Below, piece after piece: positions 17,213 to 24,803 of a stretch of 33,454 nucleotides of DNA (positions are counted from its first letter, which is position 1; the number at the start of each line of letters is the position of its first letter). The DNA is from Sphingomonadales bacterium (lineage in GTDB: Bacteria; Pseudomonadota; Alphaproteobacteria; Sphingomonadales; Sphingomonadaceae). The position numbers were made by a program, and so were the translations under genes. The DNA lies in NCBI GenBank assembly GCA_009993585.1, contig JAACTG010000120.1:1-33454 (forward strand). Direction: 5' to 3'. Under the pieces are notes generated by a model. That model saw nothing but the letters and a program-made list of their open reading frames with translations. It was not told the DNA's origin and made no database searches.

Positions 17213-17803
17213 TCAGCTCGCGACCGGCACCTTGCGTACGGTAATGCTCAGTCCCGGTTCCTTGAACCGGTGCTCGGCATCGAGTTCGAAGCTCTTGAGC
17301 GTCTTGCGCTTCATGACCTCCTTGCCGCCCAGCTTCATGCTGACGCCGAGGTCGCATTTGCCGCCGCTGATCGCCTCGATATGCCCCGCCCTGATTTTCA
17401 GTTCCATCGCGTTGATCACCGCCGACAGCGCCATGACGAATTCGATCGGCTGGCTCGACCACGGGCCGACCGACACCATCACCTTGGGTCTGACGTCGAA
17501 ATTGATCGTGTGCTTGCCCAGCTTGACGTAATTGGGCTTGTCGGGCGGGTATTTCGCCGGATCGGCGCGCTCCTGGATCGCCGCTGCATTGGTCCAGGCC
17601 ATGCCGAACAGTTCGAACAGGTCGATGCCGCCGATCGCGTCGTCGATCGCCTCGGTCGCCTTGACGCCGAGCCAGGCGCTCGAGGTGCCGACCCATTTGC
17701 CCTTGCCCTGTTCGGCCAGCGCCTCCTTGATCGCACTGCCGAGCTGGTCGACCGTATCCTTGTCGTCGAGATCGACGACGCTCACGCGAAAACTCTCAGC
17801 CAT
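17213..17803 (-). CDS. Cytoplasmic protein of unknown function, second gene of a two-gene unit
   Basis: A 196-residue protein without signal peptide or membrane segment. It begins MAESFRVSVVDLDDKDTVDQL and has a C-terminal half of alternating strands, with VMVSVGPWSSQPIEFVMALS, a single cysteine in GGKCDLGVSMKL and the end GLSITVRKV. I do not recognise a family. The ATG at 17803 overlaps the end of the upstream membrane protein by eight bases and is chosen because it starts the ordered sequence; the longer in-frame version begins with a basic, disordered leader. The tight overlap suggests its product works with the upstream protein. Confidence 0.7.
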   Translation of the reverse strand: MAESFRVSVVDLDDKDTVDQLGSAIKEALAEQGKGKWVGTSSAWLGVKATEAIDDAIGGIDLFELFGMAWTNAAAIQERADPAKYPPDKPNYVKLGKHTINFDVRPKVMVSVGPWSSQPIEFVMALSAVINAMELKIRAGHIEAISGGKCDLGVSMKLGGKEVMKRKTLKSFELDAEHRFKEPGLSITVRKVPVAS

Positions 17804-18620
17804 CCCGCCACTCTTCCCCTTCGATCGTAAAGTCCCCAAATATCGCGGGCGCATCGTGCGCCGCCTCGGCACTGACCATGATGTCGGGCGCATGCAGCGT
17901 GAGCGCGCCGTCGACCACGCCCGCCGGCATCACTTCGTAATCGCAACTCAATCGCGGCCGCGGCCACGGCATCAACAGCTTGGCGGTCAGCAGCGCCGCC
18001 CCCAGCGCCGCCACCGCCGCCGCGATCAGCGCGATCATCAACGATGACAGGCCACCGCCCGACGACGCAGCGGCAGGCTCGAGCGAAGTCTCGCCGCCCG
18101 TCGCCGCCGCAGGTGGCAGCGGTTCGGCCGCATTCGGGTCGAGCGGCTGGTCCGCGACCGCGACAGGCGATCCGGCACTTGCCGCTTCACCCGCCGGTGT
18201 TCCGGGCGCGGCGCCGGCCGCGCTGGTCGCCGCCGAACCCGCAGGCGGCGCGGTGCTGATGGTCGGGTTCGCGAGCACATTGGGGGATCGCGTCGGGGCG
18301 GAGGTGGCGGTCGGCGCTGGCGTCGGAGCTGGCGCCGGGGTGACGGTCGTTGCCGCGGGCTTGGTCGCAGCGGGACGGCCGAAGGTCAGTCCCGCATTGG
18401 GGTCGGTGGTTCCGGTCGAACCGCGCGGACGCGTGCTTAGCGACGACGACGGTTTCGGCGCCGGCGCGGGTGTCGGCGCAGGCGCCGGAGCGGGCGCGGC
18501 GGTCGGATAGTCAGAGTCGCTATTTTGCGCGTGCGCGTTTCCGCTCCACGCCAGCGCGATGGCCGCGCCGAAGGTTCCGAAACCGGACAGCAACCGCCGC
18601 CGCCTCAAAGAACCCGACAT
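17796..18620 (-). CDS. Exported, Pro/Ala-rich single-pass membrane protein of unknown function
   Basis: A 274-residue protein. The N-terminus is an export signal with four arginines (SLRRRRLLSGFG, then a hydrophobic core, ending AHAQ), possibly Tat-type. A long low-complexity Pro-Ala-Thr-Ser region covers about 35-195, followed by one transmembrane helix (about 195-220, LMIALIAAAVAALGAALLTA) and a short C-terminal domain of about 55 residues with RLSCDYEVMPAGVVDG. GGGGAGGT lies ahead of the ATG at 18620, and a promoter starting transcription near 18660 rules out the longer start at 18668. Its end overlaps the next gene by eight bases. Function unknown. Confidence 0.7.
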   Translation of the reverse strand: MSGSLRRRRLLSGFGTFGAAIALAWSGNAHAQNSDSDYPTAAPAPAPAPTPAPAPKPSSSLSTRPRGSTGTTDPNAGLTFGRPAATKPAATTVTPAPAPTPAPTATSAPTRSPNVLANPTISTAPPAGSAATSAAGAAPGTPAGEAASAGSPVAVADQPLDPNAAEPLPPAAATGGETSLEPAAASSGGGLSSLMIALIAAAVAALGAALLTAKLLMPWPRPRLSCDYEVMPAGVVDGALTLHAPDIMVSAEAAHDAPAIFGDFTIEGEEWRDG

Positions 18621-18667
18621 CGTGACCTCCCCCGCCGCAAGGGATCCCGCTGTCCCCATCGCCGACA

Positions 18668-18697
18668 TTTAAACACGATGACTTGGCGATTTGTCAA
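18668..18697 (-). promoter_or_regulatory. Sigma-70-like promoter for the 17213-18620 unit
   Basis: On the minus strand a perfect TTGACA -35 (18692-18697), an 18 bp spacer and TTTAAA (18668-18673, four of six to consensus). Predicted start near 18660 gives a leader of about 40 bases with a strong Shine-Dalgarno. It lies in the 284-base gap between this unit and the cyd operon; the rest of that gap (18698-18904) is comparatively AT-rich and holds nothing else I could identify. Confidence 0.6.
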
Positions 18698-18904
18698 ATT
18701 CATCTTGCGTTCGGGCAGGCGCGAAGCGGTTGTTTTGGTTCGACAACTGTGCGGCGGCGCGAATCCTCGCGATAGAGCGCGGCAAACGGCTAATCGTTTA
18801 AGATCGTCGTCGCGGTTGCATGGTCATGGTCGAGCGAACGACGTTGCAGCAAAGATATTACATCGCGTTCGTTGCGGGCGTTGCTGCGGCGCGCGCCGGG
18901 CAAG

Positions 18905-19051
18905 TCAGGCGATCCACAGCCGCAGCGCATAGGCGATGACGCCGAGGACGGCGACGCTGGCCGCCCAGATCAGCGCCAGCCAGGCGAGCCGCTGCCACAA
19001 CGGACGGGCATCGCCCTCGTCGCCGCCGTCGAGCTTGGGTTCGAGCCGCAT
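18905..19051 (-). CDS. DUF2474 small membrane protein, putative bd-oxidase accessory subunit
   Basis: A 48-residue protein that starts 16 bases after cydB. It has a charged N-terminus (about 1-16), then PLWQRLAWLALIWAASV and a short single membrane helix ending in LRLWIA. This matches the DUF2474 family, found next to cyanide-insensitive bd-type oxidases, where it is thought to play a part like that of CydX in Escherichia coli. The ATG at 19051 was chosen because it gives the usual family length. Position as third gene of the cydAB operon supports the call. Confidence 0.9.
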   Translation of the reverse strand: MRLEPKLDGGDEGDARPLWQRLAWLALIWAASVAVLGVIAYALRLWIA

Positions 19052-19067
19052 CAACGGTCAGCCACAA

Positions 19068-20075
19068 TCAATGATAGCCCGCATCGTCGACCTTGCCGCG
19101 GAACACCCAATAGGCCCAGCCGGTATAGGCGAGGATCATCGGCATGATGATGGCGACGCCGACGAGCATAAAGACCTGGCTGCGTTCGGGCGCGGCGGCG
19201 TCCCAGATCGTCACGCTTTGCGGGATGACGTGCGGCCACATCGACACGCCGAGCCCGATCATGCCGAGCAGGAACAGCGCGAGGCTGAGGACGAAGGGAG
19301 CATAGGTCCGCCGCCTAGCGATGCCGCGCAGCAGGAAGAACGCAATGATGACGACGAGCAGCGGCACCTGGCTGGCGAAGAGGAAGCTCGGCATGGTGAA
19401 CCAGCGCTGCCAGTACTGGCCGACGAGGAACGGCGTCGCGAGGCTGACGGCCGCCATCAGGGCGAGCGTCGCAAACGCCGTGATCCGCGCGAGGCGATAG
19501 GCATGGTCTTCCGCCTTGCCCCCGACCTTGATCGCGAGGAAGGTCGCGCCGAGCAGCGCATAACCGGCGACGACGCCGATCCCCGTGAGGACCGAATAGG
19601 GCGTCAGCCAGTCGAGCCAGCCGCCCGAATATGCGCGCCCGGCAACCTCGATACCCTGCAGAAGCGCGCCGAGGATCATGCCCTGCGCCATCGCCGCGAT
19701 CACCGATCCGGCGGTGAATGCGAAGTCCCACATTGCGCGATGGCCGGGGTCACGCCAGCGGAATTCGAACGCGACGCCGCGAAACACGAGGCCGAGCAGC
19801 ATCGCGACGATCAGCGGATAGGTCGCCGGCAAGATGATCGCATAAGCGAGCGGGAAAGCCGCCATCAGCCCGCCGCCGCCGAGTACCAGCCAGGTTTCGT
19901 TGCCGTCCCACACGGGCGCGATCGCGTTCATCGCCTGGTCGCGCTCCTCGCCGGGCGCGAAGGCGGGAAACAGGATGCCGATGCCGAGGTCGAAACCGTC
20001 CATGACGACGTACATCATGACGGCGAAAGCGATAACGAACGCCCAGACGGTGGTGAGATCGACGTTCACGCTCAT
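19068..20075 (-). CDS. cydB: Cytochrome bd-type quinol oxidase subunit II
   Basis: A 335-residue polytopic membrane protein with the family start MYVVMDGFDLGIGIL and an early WDGNETWLVLGGGGLMAAFP motif, typical of CydB/CioB. It forms the heterodimeric terminal oxidase with CydA, transferring electrons from quinol to oxygen at the inner membrane. Its ATG overlaps the cydA stop by four bases (ATGA). The DUF2474 gene follows. No cydDC assembly transporter is in the window. Confidence 0.96.
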   Translation of the reverse strand: MSVNVDLTTVWAFVIAFAVMMYVVMDGFDLGIGILFPAFAPGEERDQAMNAIAPVWDGNETWLVLGGGGLMAAFPLAYAIILPATYPLIVAMLLGLVFRGVAFEFRWRDPGHRAMWDFAFTAGSVIAAMAQGMILGALLQGIEVAGRAYSGGWLDWLTPYSVLTGIGVVAGYALLGATFLAIKVGGKAEDHAYRLARITAFATLALMAAVSLATPFLVGQYWQRWFTMPSFLFASQVPLLVVIIAFFLLRGIARRRTYAPFVLSLALFLLGMIGLGVSMWPHVIPQSVTIWDAAAPERSQVFMLVGVAIIMPMILAYTGWAYWVFRGKVDDAGYH

Positions 20076-21556
20076 CGTTCGTCCCCCGTCGGCCCGTCTC
20101 TTTCGGCCACCCCATCGCCATCGATCAGCGTCTCTCCACCCTCGCGCGCGGTCGGGTTCTGCGTCGGACCAGGGGTGATGCCCGCGCTGCGAATTGGACC
20201 GCGTTCGGTGCGTTTGACGCCGCGTTCGCCCGCATGCGGCGGCGACGACATGATCCTGAGAATATACCAGACGCCGACCCCGAAGACCGCGAAATAGACG
20301 ACGACGAAGGCGATCAGCGACGCGGCGACGGCGGGCACGGCGAGCGGGCTGACGCTGTCGGCGGTCCTGAGCAGACCATAGACGGTGAACGGTTGGCGCC
20401 CGACCTCGGTGGTGATCCAGCCGGCGATCACCGCGACGAAGCCCGACGGCGCCATCACCAGAGCCGCCCGGTGCAGCCACGGCCAGTCGTAGAGCCGCCC
20501 GCGCATCCGCGCGACGAGGCTCCACAGACCAAGGCCGAGCATCGCCAGACCGATGCCGACCATGATGCGAAAGCTCCAGAAGACGATCGCCACCGGCGGC
20601 TGGTCTTCGCGCGGAACCGTGTCGAGCCCGGCGAGCGGCGCGTCGAGGTCGTGCTTGAGGATCAGCGAAGAGAGGCGGGGGATGCCGATCGCGTAATCGA
20701 GCCGCTGGTTCGCCTGGTCGGGAATGCCGAACAGATAGAGCGGGGCGCCGTCGGGGTGGCTGTCGAAATGCCCTTCCATCGCCATCACCTTGGCGGGCTG
20801 ATGCTCGAGCGTGTTGATGCCGTGAAGGTCGCCGGCGAAAATCTGCACCGGCGCGACGAGCGCGGCCATCCACATCGCCATCGAGAACATCTTGCGCGCG
20901 TGCGCATTGCCCTTGTCCTTCAATAAGTGCCACGCGCCGACGCCGCCGACGACGAGCGCGGTGGTGAGATAGGCGGCGATCACGGTGTGGACGAGGCGAT
21001 AGGGAAAGCTGGGGTTGAAGACGATCGCCCACCAGCTCGGCCCCGGCAGGAACTGCCCGTTGGCGCCGATCTCATAGCCGACGGGGGTCTGCATCCAGCT
21101 GTTGACCGAGAGAATCCAGAACGCCGAGACGGCGGTGCCGAGCGCGACCATCAGCGTCGCGGCGAAATGCAGCTTCTTGCCGACCTTGTTCATTCCGAAC
21201 AGCATGACGCCGAGGAAACCGGCCTCGAGGAAGAAGGCGGTGAGCACCTCATACGCCATCAGCGGACCGATGACGGGCCCCGCCTTGTCCGAAAAGACCG
21301 ACCAGTTGGTGCCGAACTGATACGACATGACGATGCCCGACACGACGCCCATGGCAAAGGCGATGGCGAAGACCTTGAGCCAGTATTTGAACAGATCGAG
21401 ATAGAGCGGCTTGCCGGTTTTCAGCCACAGCCCCTCGAGCACCGCGAGGTAGCTCGCCAGCCCGATCGAGAACGCCGGAAAGATGAAATGAAAGCTGATC
21501 GTGAACGCGAACTGGATTCGGGCCAGTAACAGGGCTTCGTCGCCGGCGATCATCAC
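20072..21556 (-). CDS. cydA: Cytochrome bd-type quinol oxidase subunit I (short Q-loop, CIO-like)
   Basis: A 494-residue subunit I. Haem ligand positions are visible: His23 in FTISFHFIFP, His190 in YRLVHTVIAAY and Met332 in FWSFRIMVG; the quinol-site start AGDLHGINTLEHQPAK and GRQPFTVYGLLRT are also present. The Q-loop between about 247 and 325 lacks the long insert of the Escherichia coli enzyme, which together with the DUF2474 gene places it with cyanide-insensitive-oxidase-type bd enzymes. The last 65 residues are a hydrophilic, Pro/Gly-rich tail. Start is the first of two adjacent ATGs. Likely role: low-oxygen or stress respiration. Confidence 0.95.
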   Translation of the reverse strand: MMIAGDEALLLARIQFAFTISFHFIFPAFSIGLASYLAVLEGLWLKTGKPLYLDLFKYWLKVFAIAFAMGVVSGIVMSYQFGTNWSVFSDKAGPVIGPLMAYEVLTAFFLEAGFLGVMLFGMNKVGKKLHFAATLMVALGTAVSAFWILSVNSWMQTPVGYEIGANGQFLPGPSWWAIVFNPSFPYRLVHTVIAAYLTTALVVGGVGAWHLLKDKGNAHARKMFSMAMWMAALVAPVQIFAGDLHGINTLEHQPAKVMAMEGHFDSHPDGAPLYLFGIPDQANQRLDYAIGIPRLSSLILKHDLDAPLAGLDTVPREDQPPVAIVFWSFRIMVGIGLAMLGLGLWSLVARMRGRLYDWPWLHRAALVMAPSGFVAVIAGWITTEVGRQPFTVYGLLRTADSVSPLAVPAVAASLIAFVVVYFAVFGVGVWYILRIMSSPPHAGERGVKRTERGPIRSAGITPGPTQNPTAREGGETLIDGDGVAERDGPTGDER

Positions 21557-21601
21557 GCTTCCTCTCTATCCCGCGAGGCGCAAACTCGCGCCCGCTCGTG
21601 G

Positions 21602-21630
21602 ACATTAGGCGTCTGTCGAACGAGGGTCAA
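21602..21630 (-). promoter_or_regulatory. Candidate promoter of the cydAB-DUF2474 operon
   Basis: On the minus strand TTGACC (21625-21630), a 17 bp spacer and TAATGT (21602-21607). The predicted start near 21595 gives a leader of about 40 bases with GAGAGGAAG before the cydA ATG. The leader also contains an inverted repeat around GCGAG/CTCGC. No clear FNR or ANR box was found. The -10 match is only moderate. Confidence 0.45.
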
Positions 21631-21692
21631 AACCGTATCGCGCAACCGGCTTTGCGTGCGATGTAATCCGGGATCGACTGGGCGAGCGCTGC

Positions 21693-22763
21693 CTAGCGTT
21701 TCGCCTCGCGGCAGGCGTCGCGCGCGCCGAGGTCGCACGCGCGCGCATAATATTGGCGCGCCTTGATCGGGTTGAGCTCAACCCCCATGCCGCCCCGATA
21801 GAGCCGGGCGAGGTTCTGGCATCCCGTCTCACTGTCATTATTGCAGGCGAAATCGTATAATTTTGCCGCTGCTTTCAGATCCTTGTCGCCGCCGCTCCCG
21901 GTTTCCAGCATGATACCGGTATTGTTGCATGCCTCGGTCACGCCGTTCTTGCAGCTGAGAATATAAAGCTCGCGGGCCTTGGTTTCGTCCTTGAGACCAC
22001 CCTCGCCATGATCCAGCAGGTAGGCGAGCGCCTGACACGAACTCATCTCGTCCTTTTCGCATTCGCTTTTAAAGGACGTGCGCGCGCGGCGGGCATAATC
22101 GTCAGCTGCATCGCGATCCTTTTTGCCGCCTACACCTTTGCGCAGGACGATCGCCATGTTGCCGCATCCCCTTCCGGCACCGAGATCGCACGATTTCGCA
22201 TAATAAGTGCGCGCCATCTCTTTATCGACCGGCACGATGCCGCCGGTTTCATATTGATGGCCAAGATTGGAACACGCCAGCCCTTCGCCCGCATCGCAGG
22301 CGCGGTTGTAGAGCGCCAGTCCGCGCGCGCGATCGGCATCGTCGCCGTCGCCCTGAATCAGCATGACGGCGAGAGAATTGCAGGACCCGGCTAAGCCGAG
22401 ATCGCAACCCGCCTGGTATAGCTCAGTCGCCTTCGCGGTGTCCTTTGCGACCCCCACGCCCGCAGCATATTGCTGGGCCAGGTAGAAACACGACAGCGCA
22501 TTGCGATCTCTGCAGGTAGTTTCGAGCAACGGCGCCGCAGCAGCATATTCCGAGCGGAGAAACGCCGCATGGCCGGTGGCGTCGGTCTCGATATCCGCCG
22601 CCGTCCTGGTGGGAACGGGGATATACACCGGCGGCGGTTTCGGTATGTAAACCACCGGCGGAGCAGGGGTCGATCGAACGTCGCCGTCCGACTGCGCCAA
22701 CACGACTTGCGGCCACCCCAGCGCGATGATCGCAAGCAAGTAAAAATATCTGATAGAACCCAC
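21693..22763 (-). CDS. Secreted Sel1-repeat protein with paired cysteines
   Basis: A 356-residue protein with a signal peptide (ending VVLAQ), a Pro-rich segment with two PPVYIP motifs, then about eight Sel1-like repeats. Nearly every repeat has two cysteines seven or eight residues apart (for example CDLGLAGSC, CDAGEGLAC, CKNGVTEAC, CDLGARDAC), as in the disulfide-stapled Helicobacter cysteine-rich Hcp proteins. It is likely a periplasmic protein-binding scaffold. GTG at 22763 was chosen because GGGGGG lies seven bases upstream; a GTG two codons earlier is too close to that site. Partner unknown. Confidence 0.82.
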   Translation of the reverse strand: MGSIRYFYLLAIIALGWPQVVLAQSDGDVRSTPAPPVVYIPKPPPVYIPVPTRTAADIETDATGHAAFLRSEYAAAAPLLETTCRDRNALSCFYLAQQYAAGVGVAKDTAKATELYQAGCDLGLAGSCNSLAVMLIQGDGDDADRARGLALYNRACDAGEGLACSNLGHQYETGGIVPVDKEMARTYYAKSCDLGAGRGCGNMAIVLRKGVGGKKDRDAADDYARRARTSFKSECEKDEMSSCQALAYLLDHGEGGLKDETKARELYILSCKNGVTEACNNTGIMLETGSGGDKDLKAAAKLYDFACNNDSETGCQNLARLYRGGMGVELNPIKARQYYARACDLGARDACREAKR

Positions 22764-22774
22764 GGCCACACCCC

Positions 22775-22793
22775 CCTTTGCTAACCTTTGCTA
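22775..22793. repeat. Tandem 9-mer in the divergent promoter region
   Basis: CCTTTGCTA occurs twice with a period of ten bases, just upstream of the Sel1 gene's ribosome-binding site and within the 207-base gap to the divergent gene at 22971. The one-helical-turn spacing is what a regulator binding side by side would need, but no regulator is known. The rest of the gap holds a short palindrome GTCGG-A-CCGAC and no convincing promoter boxes. Confidence 0.4.
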
Positions 22794-22970
22794 TTCCCCC
22801 CAGCCGGCGCGTCCATGTGCTGAACCCGGCCGGATAGTAATTGAGCCATGAAATCAGAAAGCTGGTCGCAGAACAAGCCATATTGCACGGTCGGACCGAC
22901 GCGGTTAGCTAAGTCAGCAACCATGTCGGGCCGGGGCAATGCCGGGCACTATTCTCAAGGGGGATTTGCG

Positions 22971-24752
22971 ATGAAAGTATGCTTGTGGGTCGGCACTTTT
23001 GCCATTGCGGTTTTAGTATCGGTTCCCGCATCGGGCCAGGACAAGGGCGATCAGGCCAATCCAGCCCCCGCAGTAAAGACCCCGGCACCACCCGCACCGC
23101 CCGCACCGCCCGCGATACCGCGCATCCTTGCCGCGACCGGCGGGGTCAAGATGATGCCGGCGGCCACGCACGATCCGGCGCCTGGACTATCGTCGCAAGC
23201 CTGGCCGACCGGCGACAAGAAGGCCGCCAAGGCGCTGACGAAAAAGCAGATCGCGCTGTCGCAGACCTGTTTCAACGGCGGCTTGAAATCCGCCTGGTTG
23301 GCCAAGGACACGCTGAGGGCATGCGACGCGTTGCTGGCGATGCCGGTCGCGCCGACGATCAGGGCGGACAATCGCGCGGTCGTGCTGCAACGCCGGGCCC
23401 TGGCGTTGATCGCGCTCGATGACCCGGCCATGGCGCTCGACGCCGTCACGCAATCCGAAACCATCGGGAGGACCCAGGGCAATCCGCTTTTCGCCGACAG
23501 TACGGGGATCGGCAACGGCCTCATCAAGGCCTATATCCTCGGCCAATACGGTCGCACGCCCGAGGCGCTCGATCTGCTCACCGAATTGCGTGCCAGGCGA
23601 CCGTATTCGACGTCGATCATGGGACCGATCGACCGCATGGAAGCCTTTCTTGCCGACGATATCGAGCGGCTGATGGATGCGCGGATCAAGCGCGCGCCGA
23701 TCGACCCCAATTCGCTGCGCTCGCTGATCCCGCTTTATGTCCTGCGCGGTGAACTCGACCAGGCTGCGGCGATCGGCGATCAGGTTTCGCTGATCGACCC
23801 CCCCCTGCACGGCAGCTGGAGCCTGATCGACGGGCCGAGCCAAGGCGAGCAGCAGAGTCAGCGCGCGGCTTTCCAGATGATGCATGCCTATGCGCTGGCG
23901 GCAACCGGCGAAGCGGCGCGCGCCGAACAGATCATCGCCGACGTTCGCGCCGATATCGTCGCATTCCTCGGCACCTCTCCGTTCGAGAAAAGTCGCGTAC
24001 CGAGCCCGACGAAATTGCGCGAGTACAGCGAACGCAAGCGCGGCGCCGAAGCGGCCAACAAGATCGTCGACGATTGGGCAACGGGCATAGCCCTCAGGAC
24101 GGAAGCGCAGATGCTGAGCCGCGAAGAATTTCTCGCTGCCCACCAAAAGGAGTTACCCGAAGATCCCCTGTTGGGGATCGATTTGATGCGCACGCTGGCG
24201 GCGCATCAGGGTGAAGTATCCGCGGACATCAAAGACGCGCTTGAGCGCAGCCAGAACGGCATTGGCCATATGTTGATCGATATCGATCGGGCGAAGCTTT
24301 TCGACATGATACCTGATGCCGAATCGCCGCCGCTGGTCCCCAAATTCGCGTCGAGCGCGAGCAAATGGCTGTTCAACGACGGATCGGGCTATTCGCAGGA
24401 CAAGGAGGACAACGGCAATATCCGCACCGTACGCTACGAAACCATGATGGGCACGATCCCGATCGTCGAAGAGATGATGCTGCTCGCAGTCGCCAATTAT
24501 GCGCGCAGCGAGGGCAAGGACAGCTTCGTGATCCTGTCGAACCGGTCGATGAAGCGCGTCTATGTCAACGGCTTCGGCGGAACGACGGGCGCTGCGGGCT
24601 TTGAGGCACAGGTCCGCGTCCGCCTGCTCAACCGCACCAACCTGCCCGACGACCTGCAACCCAGCGAAGCGCGGATCATCACGGTCGACGAGATCTGGAC
24701 CGAGCTCAAGCCGCGCTATGACAGGATCGACGGCGATAAATCGCCCGACTGA
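22971..24752 (+). CDS. Secreted helical-repeat protein of unknown function
   Basis: A 593-residue protein with a signal peptide (MKVCLWVGTFAIAVLVSVPA, ending SGQ), a low-complexity Pro-Ala stretch with repeated APPAPP, and a long helical part (about 95-330) reminiscent of TPR repeats, with alternating Ala/Leu patterns such as LQRRALALIALDDPAMALDA. The last 150 residues look like a mixed alpha/beta domain (MGTIPIVEEMML to FVILSNRSMKRVYVNGFGG). AAGGGGGA precedes the ATG; longer in-frame starts lack it. It is divergent from the Sel1-repeat gene and followed by glpK after 51 bases. No family recognised. Confidence 0.75.
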   Translation: MKVCLWVGTFAIAVLVSVPASGQDKGDQANPAPAVKTPAPPAPPAPPAIPRILAATGGVKMMPAATHDPAPGLSSQAWPTGDKKAAKALTKKQIALSQTCFNGGLKSAWLAKDTLRACDALLAMPVAPTIRADNRAVVLQRRALALIALDDPAMALDAVTQSETIGRTQGNPLFADSTGIGNGLIKAYILGQYGRTPEALDLLTELRARRPYSTSIMGPIDRMEAFLADDIERLMDARIKRAPIDPNSLRSLIPLYVLRGELDQAAAIGDQVSLIDPPLHGSWSLIDGPSQGEQQSQRAAFQMMHAYALAATGEAARAEQIIADVRADIVAFLGTSPFEKSRVPSPTKLREYSERKRGAEAANKIVDDWATGIALRTEAQMLSREEFLAAHQKELPEDPLLGIDLMRTLAAHQGEVSADIKDALERSQNGIGHMLIDIDRAKLFDMIPDAESPPLVPKFASSASKWLFNDGSGYSQDKEDNGNIRTVRYETMMGTIPIVEEMMLLAVANYARSEGKDSFVILSNRSMKRVYVNGFGGTTGAAGFEAQVRVRLLNRTNLPDDLQPSEARIITVDEIWTELKPRYDRIDGDKSPD

Positions 24753-24803
24753 TCCGTCCGGCGCGGGCTTGACGCTGGTCGTCGAGCCGACGAAGCTCGC
24801 GGC

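Noticed and set aside
20072-20267. A possible repeat insertion creating the hydrophilic tail of CydA
   Set aside because: The PIRSAGITPGP stretch is similar to tails I know from other short-Q-loop subunits, and the stop overlaps cydB normally.
18936-20297. A 453-codon frame opposite cydB and the cydA end
   Set aside because: Highly charged, low-complexity translation typical of antisense frames; cydA, cydB and the DUF2474 gene explain the region.
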